From positions 4,591,501 to 4,655,500 of the forward strand of contig CP019636.1 in NCBI GenBank assembly GCA_002163975.1: a stretch of DNA of 64,000 nucleotides, written 5' to 3'. This document shows, one piece after another, positions 53,800-62,567 of this stretch. The DNA is from Nostocales cyanobacterium HT-58-2. GTDB taxonomy: Bacteria > Cyanobacteriota > Cyanobacteriia > Cyanobacteriales > Nostocaceae. The notes beneath the pieces were generated by a model that saw only the letters and a list, made by a program, of their open reading frames with translations, made no database searches and had not been told where the DNA came from. Position numbers and translations under genes: made by a program. Positions within the stretch are counted from its first letter, which is position 1. The number at the start of each line of letters is the position of its first letter.

Positions 53800-55149
53800 A
53801 TGTCAGCTTCTGTCATAACTGTAGAAACTAGAGAAAACGCTTCTCAAAACTTAATTATTCAACGAAGCGATTCTCAACTGTCTTTACAAGGCCGTATTCG
53901 TGTTCCAGGTGACAAATCTATCTCCCATAGAGCTTTGATGCTGGGTGCTATTGCTGAAGGCGAAACCCAGATTAAAGGTCTACTTTTGGGAGAAGATCCT
54001 TGTAGCACAGCCAGTTGTTTCCAAGCTATGGGGGCAGAGATATCTGAATTGAATACGGAATTAGTGCGGGTTAAAGGCATTGGTTTAGGGAATTTGCAAG
54101 AACCAGTTGATATCTTGAATGCTGGTAACTCTGGGACAACGATACGCCTAATGCTGGGATTATTGGCATCTCACGCAGGGCGCTTTTTCACTGTGACAGG
54201 CGATACTTCCTTGCGATCGCGTCCCATGTCTCGTGTGATCAAACCGTTACAACAAATGGGGGCAGAAATTTGGGGACGAAAAGGCAATTCTCTGGCACCC
54301 TTAGCTGTTCAAGGCAAGTCCCTCAAACCAATTCACTATAATTCTCCCATCGCCTCTGCGCAAGTCAAATCGTGCATTCTCCTTGCAGGTTTGATGACTG
54401 AGGGAAAAACTACCGTCACAGAACCATCCCTTTCACGCGATCATAGCGAACGAATGCTACGGGCGTTTGGGGCAGATTTAGTCACAGACCCTGCAACTAA
54501 CAGTGTCACTATCACTGGACCGACTCAACTTTACGGACAAACAGTCATTGTTCCAGGGGACATCAGTTCAGCCGCTTTTTGGTTAGTGGCTGGGGCAATT
54601 GTACCAGATTCTGAACTGGTGATAGAAAATGTTGGGGTAAATCCCACTCGCATCGGCATTTTAGAAGCTCTAGCGATGATGGGAGCAGACATTCAACAAG
54701 AAAATTTACGAGAGGTTGCTGGAGAACCAGTAGCTGATTTACGAGTTCGTTCCAGCCGTTTGAAAAGCTGCACTATAGCTGGGGATATTATACCCAGATT
54801 AATTGATGAAATTCCGATTTTGGCAGTGGCGGCAGTTTTTGCACAAGGAACGACAATCATTCGGGACGCTGCTGAGTTACGTGTCAAAGAAAGTGATCGC
54901 ATTGCTGTGACGGCGCAGCAACTCAACAAAATGGGAGCAAAGGTGACAGAATTACCCGATGGTATGGAAATAACTGGTGGGACTCCCTTAGTTGGGGCTA
55001 ATGTTGATAGCTATACTGACCATCGTATTGCGATGAGTTTGGCGATCGCAGCTCTCAACGCTTCTGGGAAAACGACCATACATCGTGCAGAAGCTGCTGC
55101 TGTTTCTTACCCGGAATTCTTTCAATCTTTGGCGGGGATTATAAAGTAG
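53800..55149 (+). CDS. aroA: 5-enolpyruvylshikimate-3-phosphate synthase
   Basis: The sixth shikimate-pathway enzyme, transferring enolpyruvyl from PEP to shikimate-3-phosphate. The 449-residue protein begins the fold with RIRVPGDKSISHRALMLGAIAEG, with DILNAGNSGTTIRLMLGLLA, SLRSRPMSRVIKPLQQMGAEI and a C-terminal DHRIAMSLAIAAL. The PGDKSISHR form is that of the class II-like branch. ATG 53800 is used; the N-terminal ~25 residues are polar and variable. It is convergent with secA, 297 bases apart. Confidence 0.96.
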   Translation: MSASVITVETRENASQNLIIQRSDSQLSLQGRIRVPGDKSISHRALMLGAIAEGETQIKGLLLGEDPCSTASCFQAMGAEISELNTELVRVKGIGLGNLQEPVDILNAGNSGTTIRLMLGLLASHAGRFFTVTGDTSLRSRPMSRVIKPLQQMGAEIWGRKGNSLAPLAVQGKSLKPIHYNSPIASAQVKSCILLAGLMTEGKTTVTEPSLSRDHSERMLRAFGADLVTDPATNSVTITGPTQLYGQTVIVPGDISSAAFWLVAGAIVPDSELVIENVGVNPTRIGILEALAMMGADIQQENLREVAGEPVADLRVRSSRLKSCTIAGDIIPRLIDEIPILAVAAVFAQGTTIIRDAAELRVKESDRIAVTAQQLNKMGAKVTELPDGMEITGGTPLVGANVDSYTDHRIAMSLAIAALNASGKTTIHRAEAAAVSYPEFFQSLAGIIK

Positions 55150-55269
55150 TTTTCAAGATAGGCTGCTGATATCAAATTCAGTTTGTAAACTTCCTTTTGT
55201 CTAGCCTGCGCACGCGGGCTTTATTTATGTGGTCAACTTAGATGTTTCTATACCTGTGATAAGTAGCTT

Positions 55270-55365
55270 GACGTAAATAAAGGTAGGATGGGTGAGCGAA
55301 GCGTAACCCATGCTGCTCAAGCAATGGATGCGTTAGGCGTAGCCGTAACGCATCCTACAAAAAAT
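55270..55365. repeat. MITE-like repeat, family B, copy 2
   Basis: A 96-base unit highly similar to 45983-46079, with outer inverted GTAGGATG and CATCCTAC. Its inner segment GTTAGGCGTAGCCGTAAC (55332-55349) is inverted relative to copy 1. Confidence 0.85.
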
Positions 55366-55384
55366 AGGGATTTTACACACAAAT

Positions 55385-55419
55385 AAAGACGCAAAGTTAC
55401 TAAAAAACTTTACGTCTTT
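55385..55419 (-). terminator. secA terminator-like hairpin
   Basis: AAAGACGCAAAGTT pairs with AACTTTACGTCTTT (13 of 14 positions) around a seven-base loop. On the minus strand it lies 27 bases after the secA stop codon and is followed by T-rich sequence. Confidence 0.6.
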
Positions 55420-55446
55420 GCATGACATGATATACAGTCTTTAACC

Positions 55447-58242
55447 TCACACCATTTCAGAAGGTGCTTGCATAACTGGCTGAGGTTGAGGCTGGAACAT
55501 GAATAACGAGTACACGACATCTCGGCGAATATTGGTCATCATATCCAAGAATAATTCGTATCCCTCGCTCTTATATTCAATTAATGGGTCTTTTTGACCA
55601 TAACCCCGCAGTCCTACAGATTCACGTAAGGCATCCATTTGTTGCAGGTGTTCTCGCCACAGAGTATCAATCCGCTGCAAGATAAAGAATCGTTCAGCTT
55701 GCCGCATTAATCCGGGTCGAATTTGGTCAATTTGGGCTTCTTTAAGGTCGTAAGCAATCCGTACTTGTTCGTGCAAGAAGGCTTTGATTTCGCCCATTCC
55801 CATATCTTCTAGTTGACTTGGCTGCAAGTCTTCTAGCAGATAGACAAATTCTTTGACCTTTTCAACCAACTTGTCTAATTCCCATTCTTCTGAGGGTAAG
55901 TCTGGGTTGATGTAGAAGTCAACGATGTCATCCATCGTTTTTTCGGCGTACTTAATAACCTGTTCTTTGAGGTCTTGCCCTTCTAGTACCCGACGGCGTT
56001 CAGCGTAGATAGCACGACGCTGGTTGTTCATCACCTCGTCATACTCAAATACCTGTTTACGGATGTCGTAGTAGTAGGTTTCGACTTTTTTCTGGGCGCC
56101 TTCTAAACTGCGAGTGAGCATTCCAGATTCGATGGGCATATCCTCTTCGACGTTGAAGGCATCCATCAGGCGTGCTACGCGATCGCCACCAAAGATTCGC
56201 AGCAGGTTATCCTCTAGACTCAGGAAAAATCTTGTCGAACCGGGGTCACCTTGCCGTCCTGCGCGTCCCCGCAACTGGTTGTCAATTCGTCGCGACTCAT
56301 GACGTTCAGTTCCAATGACGTGTAATCCACCCAGTTCTACGACTTCATTGTGTTCGTGGCTGGTGAACTGTTCGTATTCGTGCTTGATAAGGTTGTAAGC
56401 TTCCCGTAGCTTTTGGATGACTGGGTCTTCGGTGGGAGCTTTTTCTGCTGCTACTGCGATTTTGTCTTCTGCTTCGAGTTCTGGTAAGCTGCGATCGCCA
56501 TACTCCCGCACAGCAATTTCCACTGCTTCTTTTAGGAGTTTCTCTGTTTCTTTAGAAAGTTGAGTGGGGAAAACTTGTGGAGAAGCCTTCCAAGTTTTGA
56601 CTTTCCTACCAGGGACAAAACCTTGTCCTCCTCCGCTTGCTGGAGAAGGTAAACCTGCAGCCCTGTGAATGCCAAACGTATCTTCATCTTCCGGCTTCAC
56701 AATCCGGGGCATGAGATATTCTCGCATCTTCAGACGCGCCATATACTCGGCATTACCACCCAAGATAATGTCAGTTCCTCTACCTGCCATGTTAGTAGCA
56801 ATAGTTACAGCACCCCGGCGCCCTGCTTGTGCGACAATCTCTGCTTCGCGTTCCACATTTTCTGGTCTGGCGTTGAGTAGTTCGTGGGGAATCTCCATTT
56901 GCCGTAACAACTGGCTGAGATATTCCGATTTTTCCACACTCGTGGTTCCCACCAGTACTGGTCTGCCGAGTGTGTGCATTTCAGCACATTCTTTGGCAAT
57001 TGCCCCCCACTTGCCTGCTTCTGTTTTAAAGACCATGTCAGACAAGTCTTGGCGTCTTCTGGTTCTGTTGGTTGGGATGATTGTGACTTCCAGTTTGTAA
57101 ATTTTTTCAAACTCGGCTTCTTCTGTTTTTGCCGTTCCGGTCATTCCACCCAGCTTTGGATAGAGCAAGAAGAGGTTTTGGTAGGTAATTGTTGCCAGAG
57201 TTTGAGTTTCTGGCTGAATTTCTACCCGTTCTTTTGCTTCAATTGCCTGGTGCAATCCATCACTCCAACGTCGCCCTGGCAAGACTCTACCGGTAAATTC
57301 GTCTACAATGACAACTTCGCCGTTGCGAACAATATAGTTTACGTCTTTGAGGAACAGTTCTTTTGCCTTGATAGCGTTGAAAACGAAGTGCGCCCAAGGG
57401 TCTTCGGGGTCAAATAAATCTTTGACTCCTAAAAGTTGTTCTGCTTGAGCAAAGCCTTCATCTGTCAATAGCACGTTACGAGCTTTTTCATCAACTTCGT
57501 AATGTTCTTCTTTTTGCAGTGCTATTGCGATTTCAGCAGCTTTTAAATATTTTTCTGTGGGTCTTTCTACCTGCCCAGAAATAATCAGCGGGGTTCTTGC
57601 CTCGTCAATTAAGATAGAGTCTACTTCGTCAATGACACAGTAATTGAACGGGCGTTGCACAACATCTTTGCTGTCTGTTGCCATGTTATCGCGTAGGTAG
57701 TCAAAGCCTACCTCGCTATTGGTAACATAAGTGATATCGCACTCATAGTTCTTCTTGCGTTCAGTTGGCGTCATGCTTTGCTGAATCAGCCCCACACTCA
57801 ATCCCAAGAAGCGATGCACCTGTCCCATCCATTCTGCATCCCGACGAGCCAGATAATCGTTCACAGTGACGACGTGTACGCCTTTTCCTGTCAGGGCATT
57901 TAAGTAACTCGGCAAGGTTGCAACCAAGGTTTTGCCCTCACCGGTTTTCATTTCGGCGATTTGCCCTGTATGCAGGATCGCACCACCTAAAAGTTGAACA
58001 TCAAAGTGCCGCAACCCTAACACTCGCCGTCCTGCTTCCCGCACTACAGCAAATGCTTCTGGGAGAATATCATCCAGAGTTTCGCCTTTACTCAGACGTT
58101 GTCTGAATTCTGCTGTTTTACCCTTTAACTCGTCATCGCCAAGGGCTTTTATGTCTTCCTCTAGAAGGTTAATTTCTGTAATGTAAGGTTGGTATTTTTT
58201 AAGTTTACGAGCGTTGGGGTCGCCCAACAAGGTCTTTAGCAT
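55447..58242 (-). CDS. secA: Preprotein translocase ATPase SecA
   Basis: ATP-driven motor for the Sec pathway at both plasma and thylakoid membranes. The 931-residue protein has Walker A MKTGEGKTL, DEVDSILIDEARTPL (Walker B and motif), GRGTDIILGG, GGLHVIGTERHESRRIDNQLRGRAGRQGD and helical wing/scaffold domains. It lacks the C-terminal zinc finger of E. coli SecA, ending instead in a Pro/Gln tail, as usual in cyanobacteria. A short Pro/Gly-rich loop (about residues 530-545) is typical of the group. The start is ATG 58242. Monocistronic by appearance. Confidence 0.98.
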   Translation of the reverse strand: MLKTLLGDPNARKLKKYQPYITEINLLEEDIKALGDDELKGKTAEFRQRLSKGETLDDILPEAFAVVREAGRRVLGLRHFDVQLLGGAILHTGQIAEMKTGEGKTLVATLPSYLNALTGKGVHVVTVNDYLARRDAEWMGQVHRFLGLSVGLIQQSMTPTERKKNYECDITYVTNSEVGFDYLRDNMATDSKDVVQRPFNYCVIDEVDSILIDEARTPLIISGQVERPTEKYLKAAEIAIALQKEEHYEVDEKARNVLLTDEGFAQAEQLLGVKDLFDPEDPWAHFVFNAIKAKELFLKDVNYIVRNGEVVIVDEFTGRVLPGRRWSDGLHQAIEAKERVEIQPETQTLATITYQNLFLLYPKLGGMTGTAKTEEAEFEKIYKLEVTIIPTNRTRRRQDLSDMVFKTEAGKWGAIAKECAEMHTLGRPVLVGTTSVEKSEYLSQLLRQMEIPHELLNARPENVEREAEIVAQAGRRGAVTIATNMAGRGTDIILGGNAEYMARLKMREYLMPRIVKPEDEDTFGIHRAAGLPSPASGGGQGFVPGRKVKTWKASPQVFPTQLSKETEKLLKEAVEIAVREYGDRSLPELEAEDKIAVAAEKAPTEDPVIQKLREAYNLIKHEYEQFTSHEHNEVVELGGLHVIGTERHESRRIDNQLRGRAGRQGDPGSTRFFLSLEDNLLRIFGGDRVARLMDAFNVEEDMPIESGMLTRSLEGAQKKVETYYYDIRKQVFEYDEVMNNQRRAIYAERRRVLEGQDLKEQVIKYAEKTMDDIVDFYINPDLPSEEWELDKLVEKVKEFVYLLEDLQPSQLEDMGMGEIKAFLHEQVRIAYDLKEAQIDQIRPGLMRQAERFFILQRIDTLWREHLQQMDALRESVGLRGYGQKDPLIEYKSEGYELFLDMMTNIRRDVVYSLFMFQPQPQPVMQAPSEMV

Positions 58243-58551
58243 GGCAGATTATAGAACAGAATTAAGGGGGGATGGGAATTATTAATGATTGGGATTGATT
58301 ATAAACTCTTAACCCAACCAATCCTGTGTGGTTTTTGGATGGGTTATAGATGAGTATTTGCTAAAAACAGCAGGATAGTGAGCCAATCGATCTACTAAAT
58401 GATTGGTTTTAATTTTTAGCTTAAATTTAAACTGTTTTAATAGTATCATTTTGCCTCCAAATGAAGCAGACAAGCCCGATCTTGCAGAGGTAGCGATCGC
58501 CCAACAGCCAGATGAGAAAGGTGAGGGAGTTACATCCCCCTCATCACTCCA
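58243..58551. other. 309-base gap upstream of secA
   Basis: Upstream region of secA and downstream region of the dihaem cytochrome gene. It contains the imperfect hairpin GTGAGGG near 58521 with CCCTCATCAC near 58536. Otherwise there is only AT-rich DNA with one HIP1 site; no gene is supported. Confidence 0.45.
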
Positions 58552-59100
58552 TTACTGCGAGTTCTCCCACTCCGGGGTGAGGCGACGAAAGTTAAAGTCC
58601 GCCGCACTGGGATGACAGGTGACACAACTGCCAATTTGCACGGGGTTGGGTAGCTTGACTCGAGGATGTAAAGCTTTGAAATACCGGGAACTGTTGACGC
58701 GATATGGCGTTTGCTCGTCTTCTAGTTGGAGACGAGAGAAAGTTGCTAGATACTTCCATACTAAAACGCGTGGCGGATCAACCAAAGGCTTTAGCTGTGC
58801 CCCGTAGTGTTGTGTGTCTTCTAGGAGATTTTTCCAAGTTTGGGTAGGCAAAACAGAGGGTGGTAAGGCAATGTGACAAGTGGAACAGTTTTCTATGTAT
58901 AATTCTTGTCCCAACTGGTACTGTGCAGGTACGACGTCAACAGTGCCCACATTTGAGGGAGGAGTTGTCCCTTGAGCATGAGTTGCTAAGGCTAACAACC
59001 ATCCCATAACTAAACTCCAGACCAAAATTACCAAAAGCAAACCCATAGGCTTTCGCTTTAGTTTTCGGTTACGAGATCTACTTTTAACAAGATTTGACAT
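58552..59100 (-). CDS. Dihaem cytochrome c (DHC family)
   Basis: A 182-residue exported c-type cytochrome. The N-terminus is basic and followed by a membrane/signal segment (GLLLVILVWSLVMGWLLALATHAQG). Two CxxCH haem sites are present, CSTCH (about residue 73) and CVTCH (about 160), as in the dihaem cytochrome C family PF09626. It probably carries electrons in the thylakoid lumen or periplasm, with partners unknown. It is adjacent to a 35-residue membrane protein gene on the same strand, about 100 bases upstream. Confidence 0.88.
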   Translation of the reverse strand: MSNLVKSRSRNRKLKRKPMGLLLVILVWSLVMGWLLALATHAQGTTPPSNVGTVDVVPAQYQLGQELYIENCSTCHIALPPSVLPTQTWKNLLEDTQHYGAQLKPLVDPPRVLVWKYLATFSRLQLEDEQTPYRVNSSRYFKALHPRVKLPNPVQIGSCVTCHPSAADFNFRRLTPEWENSQ

Positions 59101-59199
59101 TCATCACACCCACAAAGTTTACATATCGCGCTTGTTGCACATCTTATGACATGGACAGCTTTGGTAGTGTTTCAGAAATAGTGATCTCTTGACTCAAGC

Positions 59200-59307
59200 T
59201 TACTTGCGTTTGGTGGTGAAAACAGTGGTAAACATCATGAGGAAACCGCCTATGATAATGGCGATCGCTAATCCTGCTGTAATTAAGTCGAGCGTATTGC
59301 TATCCAT
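59200..59307 (-). CDS. Small single-helix membrane protein, 35 residues
   Basis: A frame too short for usual gene calls: ATG 59307 to TAA 59200, encoding 35 residues. Residues about 7-28 form one continuous hydrophobic helix (LITAGLAIAIIIGGFLMMF), with an acidic N-terminus (MDSNTLD) and a basic C-terminus (TTKRK). It contains a HIP1 site in frame. It looks like the small helper subunits of photosynthetic or respiratory complexes, but it does not match PetG, PetL, PetM, PetN, PsbN or PsbX as I know them. No good ribosome-binding site is seen, so confidence is limited. Confidence 0.45.
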   Translation of the reverse strand: MDSNTLDLITAGLAIAIIIGGFLMMFTTVFTTKRK

Positions 59308-59511
59308 AACGACAAAACTGGTAACTGTTTATTTGTTGATAACGAATAAGTTAAAAGTCAAAAGTTTAGTCATTTTGACTCATGACTAATACACTTGTTG
59401 CATAAATCTTTGCCCACTCTTGTTTGAAGAGCAAAGCTCTACACCCTGAGTCATCCCTATCCTAAGCTTGGAGAGGGATGTCGGGTGAGGGTCTAATGAC
59501 TTATGACTCAT

Positions 59512-60648
59512 TTAAAAATCCACCCCTTGCTTGAGTTCTACGCCATGATTGGCATAGTGCTTATGGCAGTAAACTTCAGAATGAACACCAGCTAAGTCGA
59601 AGTATGCTGGTTGATTGTGGCAGCGACCAGTGATAATAACTTCGGTATCGCGGGGTTTACGGAGTAAAGTTTGGACAATCGGTTCAATGGGTAGTAGTTC
59701 CAAGTCTACTGTAGGATTTAGCTCATCAAGGATAATAGTCTTGTACAATCCAGAGGCGATCGCAGTCTTGGCAATTTCCCAACCGCGTTCGGCTTCTACA
59801 TAGTCCAACTCTTGACGGGAGTTGCGCCAAACAATCGCATCTCGTCCACAGCGTTGGTGGTCTACCACCTCTGGATATGATTGCTGTAAAGCGGCGATCG
59901 CTGCATCTTCTGTGTAGCCACTACCACCTTTGAGCCACTGCATAATCAGTACGCGAGTCGATCCTGGATGATTGATTCCTCTACCGATAGCTTTTAACGC
60001 CTTGCCTAGAGCACTCGTAGACTTACCTTTTCCTGCACCAGTGTAAATTTCAATACCTTGTATTCCCTGTGCTTTTGCTGTCGGATGGACATGAGGTTTC
60101 ATTTCTGAGTGCAGATCCGCAATATCAAGTAACTCTTGCGGTGCTGCGCGTCCAGTCGCTATGATTTCTAACTCCTGTGGTTTGGATTTTAGTGTCTCCA
60201 CCACTTCATTCACTGGAAGTAAACCTAAATCTAAAACGGGGTTGATTTCATCCAAGACAACAACCGAGTACAAACCCGAAGCAAGTGCACCTTTAGCCAC
60301 ATCCCAACCTCGCGCTGCTTCAGCCCTGTCATAGGGTGTAATTTCGTCTGGTCCAAAATATTCTGCTCTGCCAGTGCGCACTTGGTCAATCAGATGAGGA
60401 AAACCACGTTGCAAGGCTGCAATTGCCCCATCTTCATCGTAATCCCGTTCTGGTCCTTTTAAAAACCGTAAGAGCAAAACACGGTTAGAATTGTTAGCAG
60501 TATTTATCCCCAAACCAATAGAGCGCAAAACAACACCTAAAGCTGCTTGCGACTTGCCTTTGCCTGCGCCATCATAAACGTGAATTTGACCAGTAAGCCG
60601 TGAGGGGCGCAATTGCGCTGTGCGAATCCCGATACCGTTCCTTGTCAT
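59512..60648 (-). CDS. Tandem cob(I)alamin adenosyltransferase (CobO-type)
   Basis: A 378-residue protein with two complete CobO/BtuR domains in one chain: the first with P-loop GAGKGKS at residues 27-33 and VVVLDEINPVLDLGLLP, the second with GAGKGKS at about 204-210 and IILDELNPTVDLELLP. Both halves keep the FLKG or WLKGG and ATGR or ITGR elements. The usual bacterial enzyme has one such domain of about 200 residues and works as a homodimer, so this is a covalent tandem. It adenosylates cobalamin or a precursor. No other cobalamin genes are near. Confidence 0.88.
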   Translation of the reverse strand: MTRNGIGIRTAQLRPSRLTGQIHVYDGAGKGKSQAALGVVLRSIGLGINTANNSNRVLLLRFLKGPERDYDEDGAIAALQRGFPHLIDQVRTGRAEYFGPDEITPYDRAEAARGWDVAKGALASGLYSVVVLDEINPVLDLGLLPVNEVVETLKSKPQELEIIATGRAAPQELLDIADLHSEMKPHVHPTAKAQGIQGIEIYTGAGKGKSTSALGKALKAIGRGINHPGSTRVLIMQWLKGGSGYTEDAAIAALQQSYPEVVDHQRCGRDAIVWRNSRQELDYVEAERGWEIAKTAIASGLYKTIILDELNPTVDLELLPIEPIVQTLLRKPRDTEVIITGRCHNQPAYFDLAGVHSEVYCHKHYANHGVELKQGVDF

Positions 60649-60879
60649 CTGTTAAAAGCTGTAACGTGGCAGTTTTTCATCTTACCCAAGGTTTTGTCAG
60701 ATTGGGTATGAGGTGCAGAGTGTGGGGTATAAAGACTCTTCACACCTAAAAGTCTATATGCTATTGAGATGTATGAAGAAAAGTATTAAGAGAAGGCTAG
60801 AAGAATGAGATAATTGCCCCCATCATGCTCGTTATTACAGATATACTCTCTTAAGTTACACCTTAGCGATGACTCATTT

Positions 60880-61434
60880 ATGTTTGAATTTCCTGAACTT
60901 TCACTTCCCCGAGTTTTTCCCGTTGGAGCAATTTTGTTCAATTTTTTATTTTTAATAGTCGCAATTCCCATAGAAGCATATGTCTTAAACACAAGACTCA
61001 AATTTGATAAAAAGACTAGTGCTTTTTATTCTGTCTCTATAAATCTTTTTTCAAATGTGATTGGTTGGATCATATTTTTCTTCGTTGATCCGGTTTTACC
61101 ACCGCAGATAAAATCAGAGTTGCTCAATTTTATTTATTTTAATCGCTTACAGGCTCCTAACATACAATCACTACTAATCTTAACTGCTTTTATTATTTTC
61201 TTCGGAACTTTCTTGATGAAATATATCCTATTGAGAATTTTTATGATCTCACTTCTTGAACTTAAGAAAGCAGAAAAAGAACCTGAAAATCAAGCAGTTT
61301 CACGACGCAATTCTCGTCGTGCCTCTAAAAGTAAATGGCAAAATACGAATGTAGTTACCACTATACTTATAGCAAACGCCCTTAGCTATAGTTTGATATC
61401 AATTATCCTGTTTATTCGTTCAGTTAACGCGTAA
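60880..61434 (+). CDS. fraC: Filament integrity protein FraC
   Basis: A membrane protein of 184 residues required for filament integrity and cell-to-cell molecular exchange in Anabaena. It starts MFEFPELSLPRVFPVGAILFN, with helices FLFLIVAIPIEAYVL, INLFSNVIGWIIFFFV, SLLILTAFIIFFGTF and TTILIANALSYSLISIILFI, and a basic Arg/Ser-rich loop before the last helix. ATG 60880 matches the family start; the frame from 60814 adds a non-conserved segment. It is the first gene of the fraC-fraD-fraE operon, with fraD 74 bases downstream. Confidence 0.87.
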   Translation: MFEFPELSLPRVFPVGAILFNFLFLIVAIPIEAYVLNTRLKFDKKTSAFYSVSINLFSNVIGWIIFFFVDPVLPPQIKSELLNFIYFNRLQAPNIQSLLILTAFIIFFGTFLMKYILLRIFMISLLELKKAEKEPENQAVSRRNSRRASKSKWQNTNVVTTILIANALSYSLISIILFIRSVNA

Positions 61435-61508
61435 ACAATCTATCCTGTCCTCAATCATTAATTCAAATCATAATAGTTCAAAGAGTTTGAGTTATCAAAG
61501 GAGAAAAT

Positions 61509-62546
61509 ATGCAAATATTGAAAGATGTATTTGGCATCCTTGGAATTATTGAAACTATTTATGAACGTATCAAAAAAATATTTATTCCACCTAAAGCTTA
61601 CTCTTGGCAAACTTTAATTTATTTGAGTCTTTTTTCTTGGTTAATGTCATCTCTTTCTACGGGGTTTATCAAAGATTTTATTGCATTTTGTGGCTGGTTA
61701 TTTTTAATTTTTGGCACTGCTTGGTACACTCACGACGACCAACTTAAACCCTTACTTGTGCCAGGTACTAATTTACCGATAGGAGCATTGATAACTGGAT
61801 TCTTAGTGAGTGTTTTCGCTTTTGGTCGTGAAGAAGATGTTTTGACACCAAGAACAATTGTCCTTTGGCCAACTATTTCAGCAATTATTACTGCAATTCC
61901 AGAATTTTTTGAAGGGACTGGTACAGAAGCAAAAACTCAGATTCCAAAGATAGAAGACCGCCAAAAAATTATTATGTTAATTGGTGGTTGCATGGTAGTA
62001 AGTTGTTGGTTTCAGTTTTATTTTGTAACCGAAAATTGGATAAATGAGTATCCTAGTCTAATGATAGATAATTATCAGGGCAGTGCTTTTGTTGTCAAAA
62101 CACAATCCACTGAAAAAATTCCAAAAAATGGCGTTTTGATTTTAGATAAACTTGCCCCACAAATAGAAGCACAACTAGCTGGACAACCCTGGTCACAGGT
62201 AGAACAATGGTTAATCAATGCAGGACAAAATGTGGGCAACTTAGGCAAGCAAGTGACACAAACAAGCTTGGCAAACTATGAAGAAAAGTCTTTATGGCGT
62301 GTAGAACCCCGTGTATCTAACGTCAAAGATGGCTACAAACTAGATTTACTAAGTATTTGGCAGGGTCCTAGTTCCACTGCCCGTGGCTATTACCTGGTAA
62401 AATCCTGTCGAGTTGATCCGGTGATTGACTCTGAAAACACCTCCCGTAAAACTGGTGGGAGACTTGATCAGAAAAGTACCATCGCCGAAATTGAGTGCGA
62501 AAGAAGAACTTCATTTATTGCGGGTTCACCACCACCGCAGCAGTAG
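61509..62546 (+). CDS. fraD: Filament integrity protein FraD
   Basis: A 345-residue integral membrane protein of septal junctions. It has about five membrane helices in the first half (YLSLFSWLMSSLSTGFI, FIAFCGWLFLIFGTAWY, GALITGFLVSVFAFG, IVLWPTISAIITAI, IIMLIGGCMVVSCWFQF) and a hydrophilic, probably periplasmic C-terminal half (from about residue 185). In Anabaena FraD is part of the septal-junction plug and is needed for nanopore formation. AAAGGAG lies five bases before the ATG, a strong ribosome-binding site. It is followed by fraE after 21 bases. Confidence 0.88.
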   Translation: MQILKDVFGILGIIETIYERIKKIFIPPKAYSWQTLIYLSLFSWLMSSLSTGFIKDFIAFCGWLFLIFGTAWYTHDDQLKPLLVPGTNLPIGALITGFLVSVFAFGREEDVLTPRTIVLWPTISAIITAIPEFFEGTGTEAKTQIPKIEDRQKIIMLIGGCMVVSCWFQFYFVTENWINEYPSLMIDNYQGSAFVVKTQSTEKIPKNGVLILDKLAPQIEAQLAGQPWSQVEQWLINAGQNVGNLGKQVTQTSLANYEEKSLWRVEPRVSNVKDGYKLDLLSIWQGPSSTARGYYLVKSCRVDPVIDSENTSRKTGGRLDQKSTIAEIECERRTSFIAGSPPPQQ

Positions 62547-62567
62547 AGAGAACAGGAGTGGGGGAAT

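Larger units (their letters stand above)
55150..55446. other. 297-base gap with repeat family B and a hairpin
   Basis: It lies between the convergent aroA and secA genes. It contains repeat family B copy 2 (55270-55365) and the hairpin at 55385-55419. No gene is supported. Confidence 0.6.

Noticed and set aside
56630..56670. Pro/Gly-rich loop in secA as a recent repeat insertion
   Set aside because: Cyanobacterial SecA proteins have a comparable Gly/Pro-rich loop here, so it is probably ancestral.
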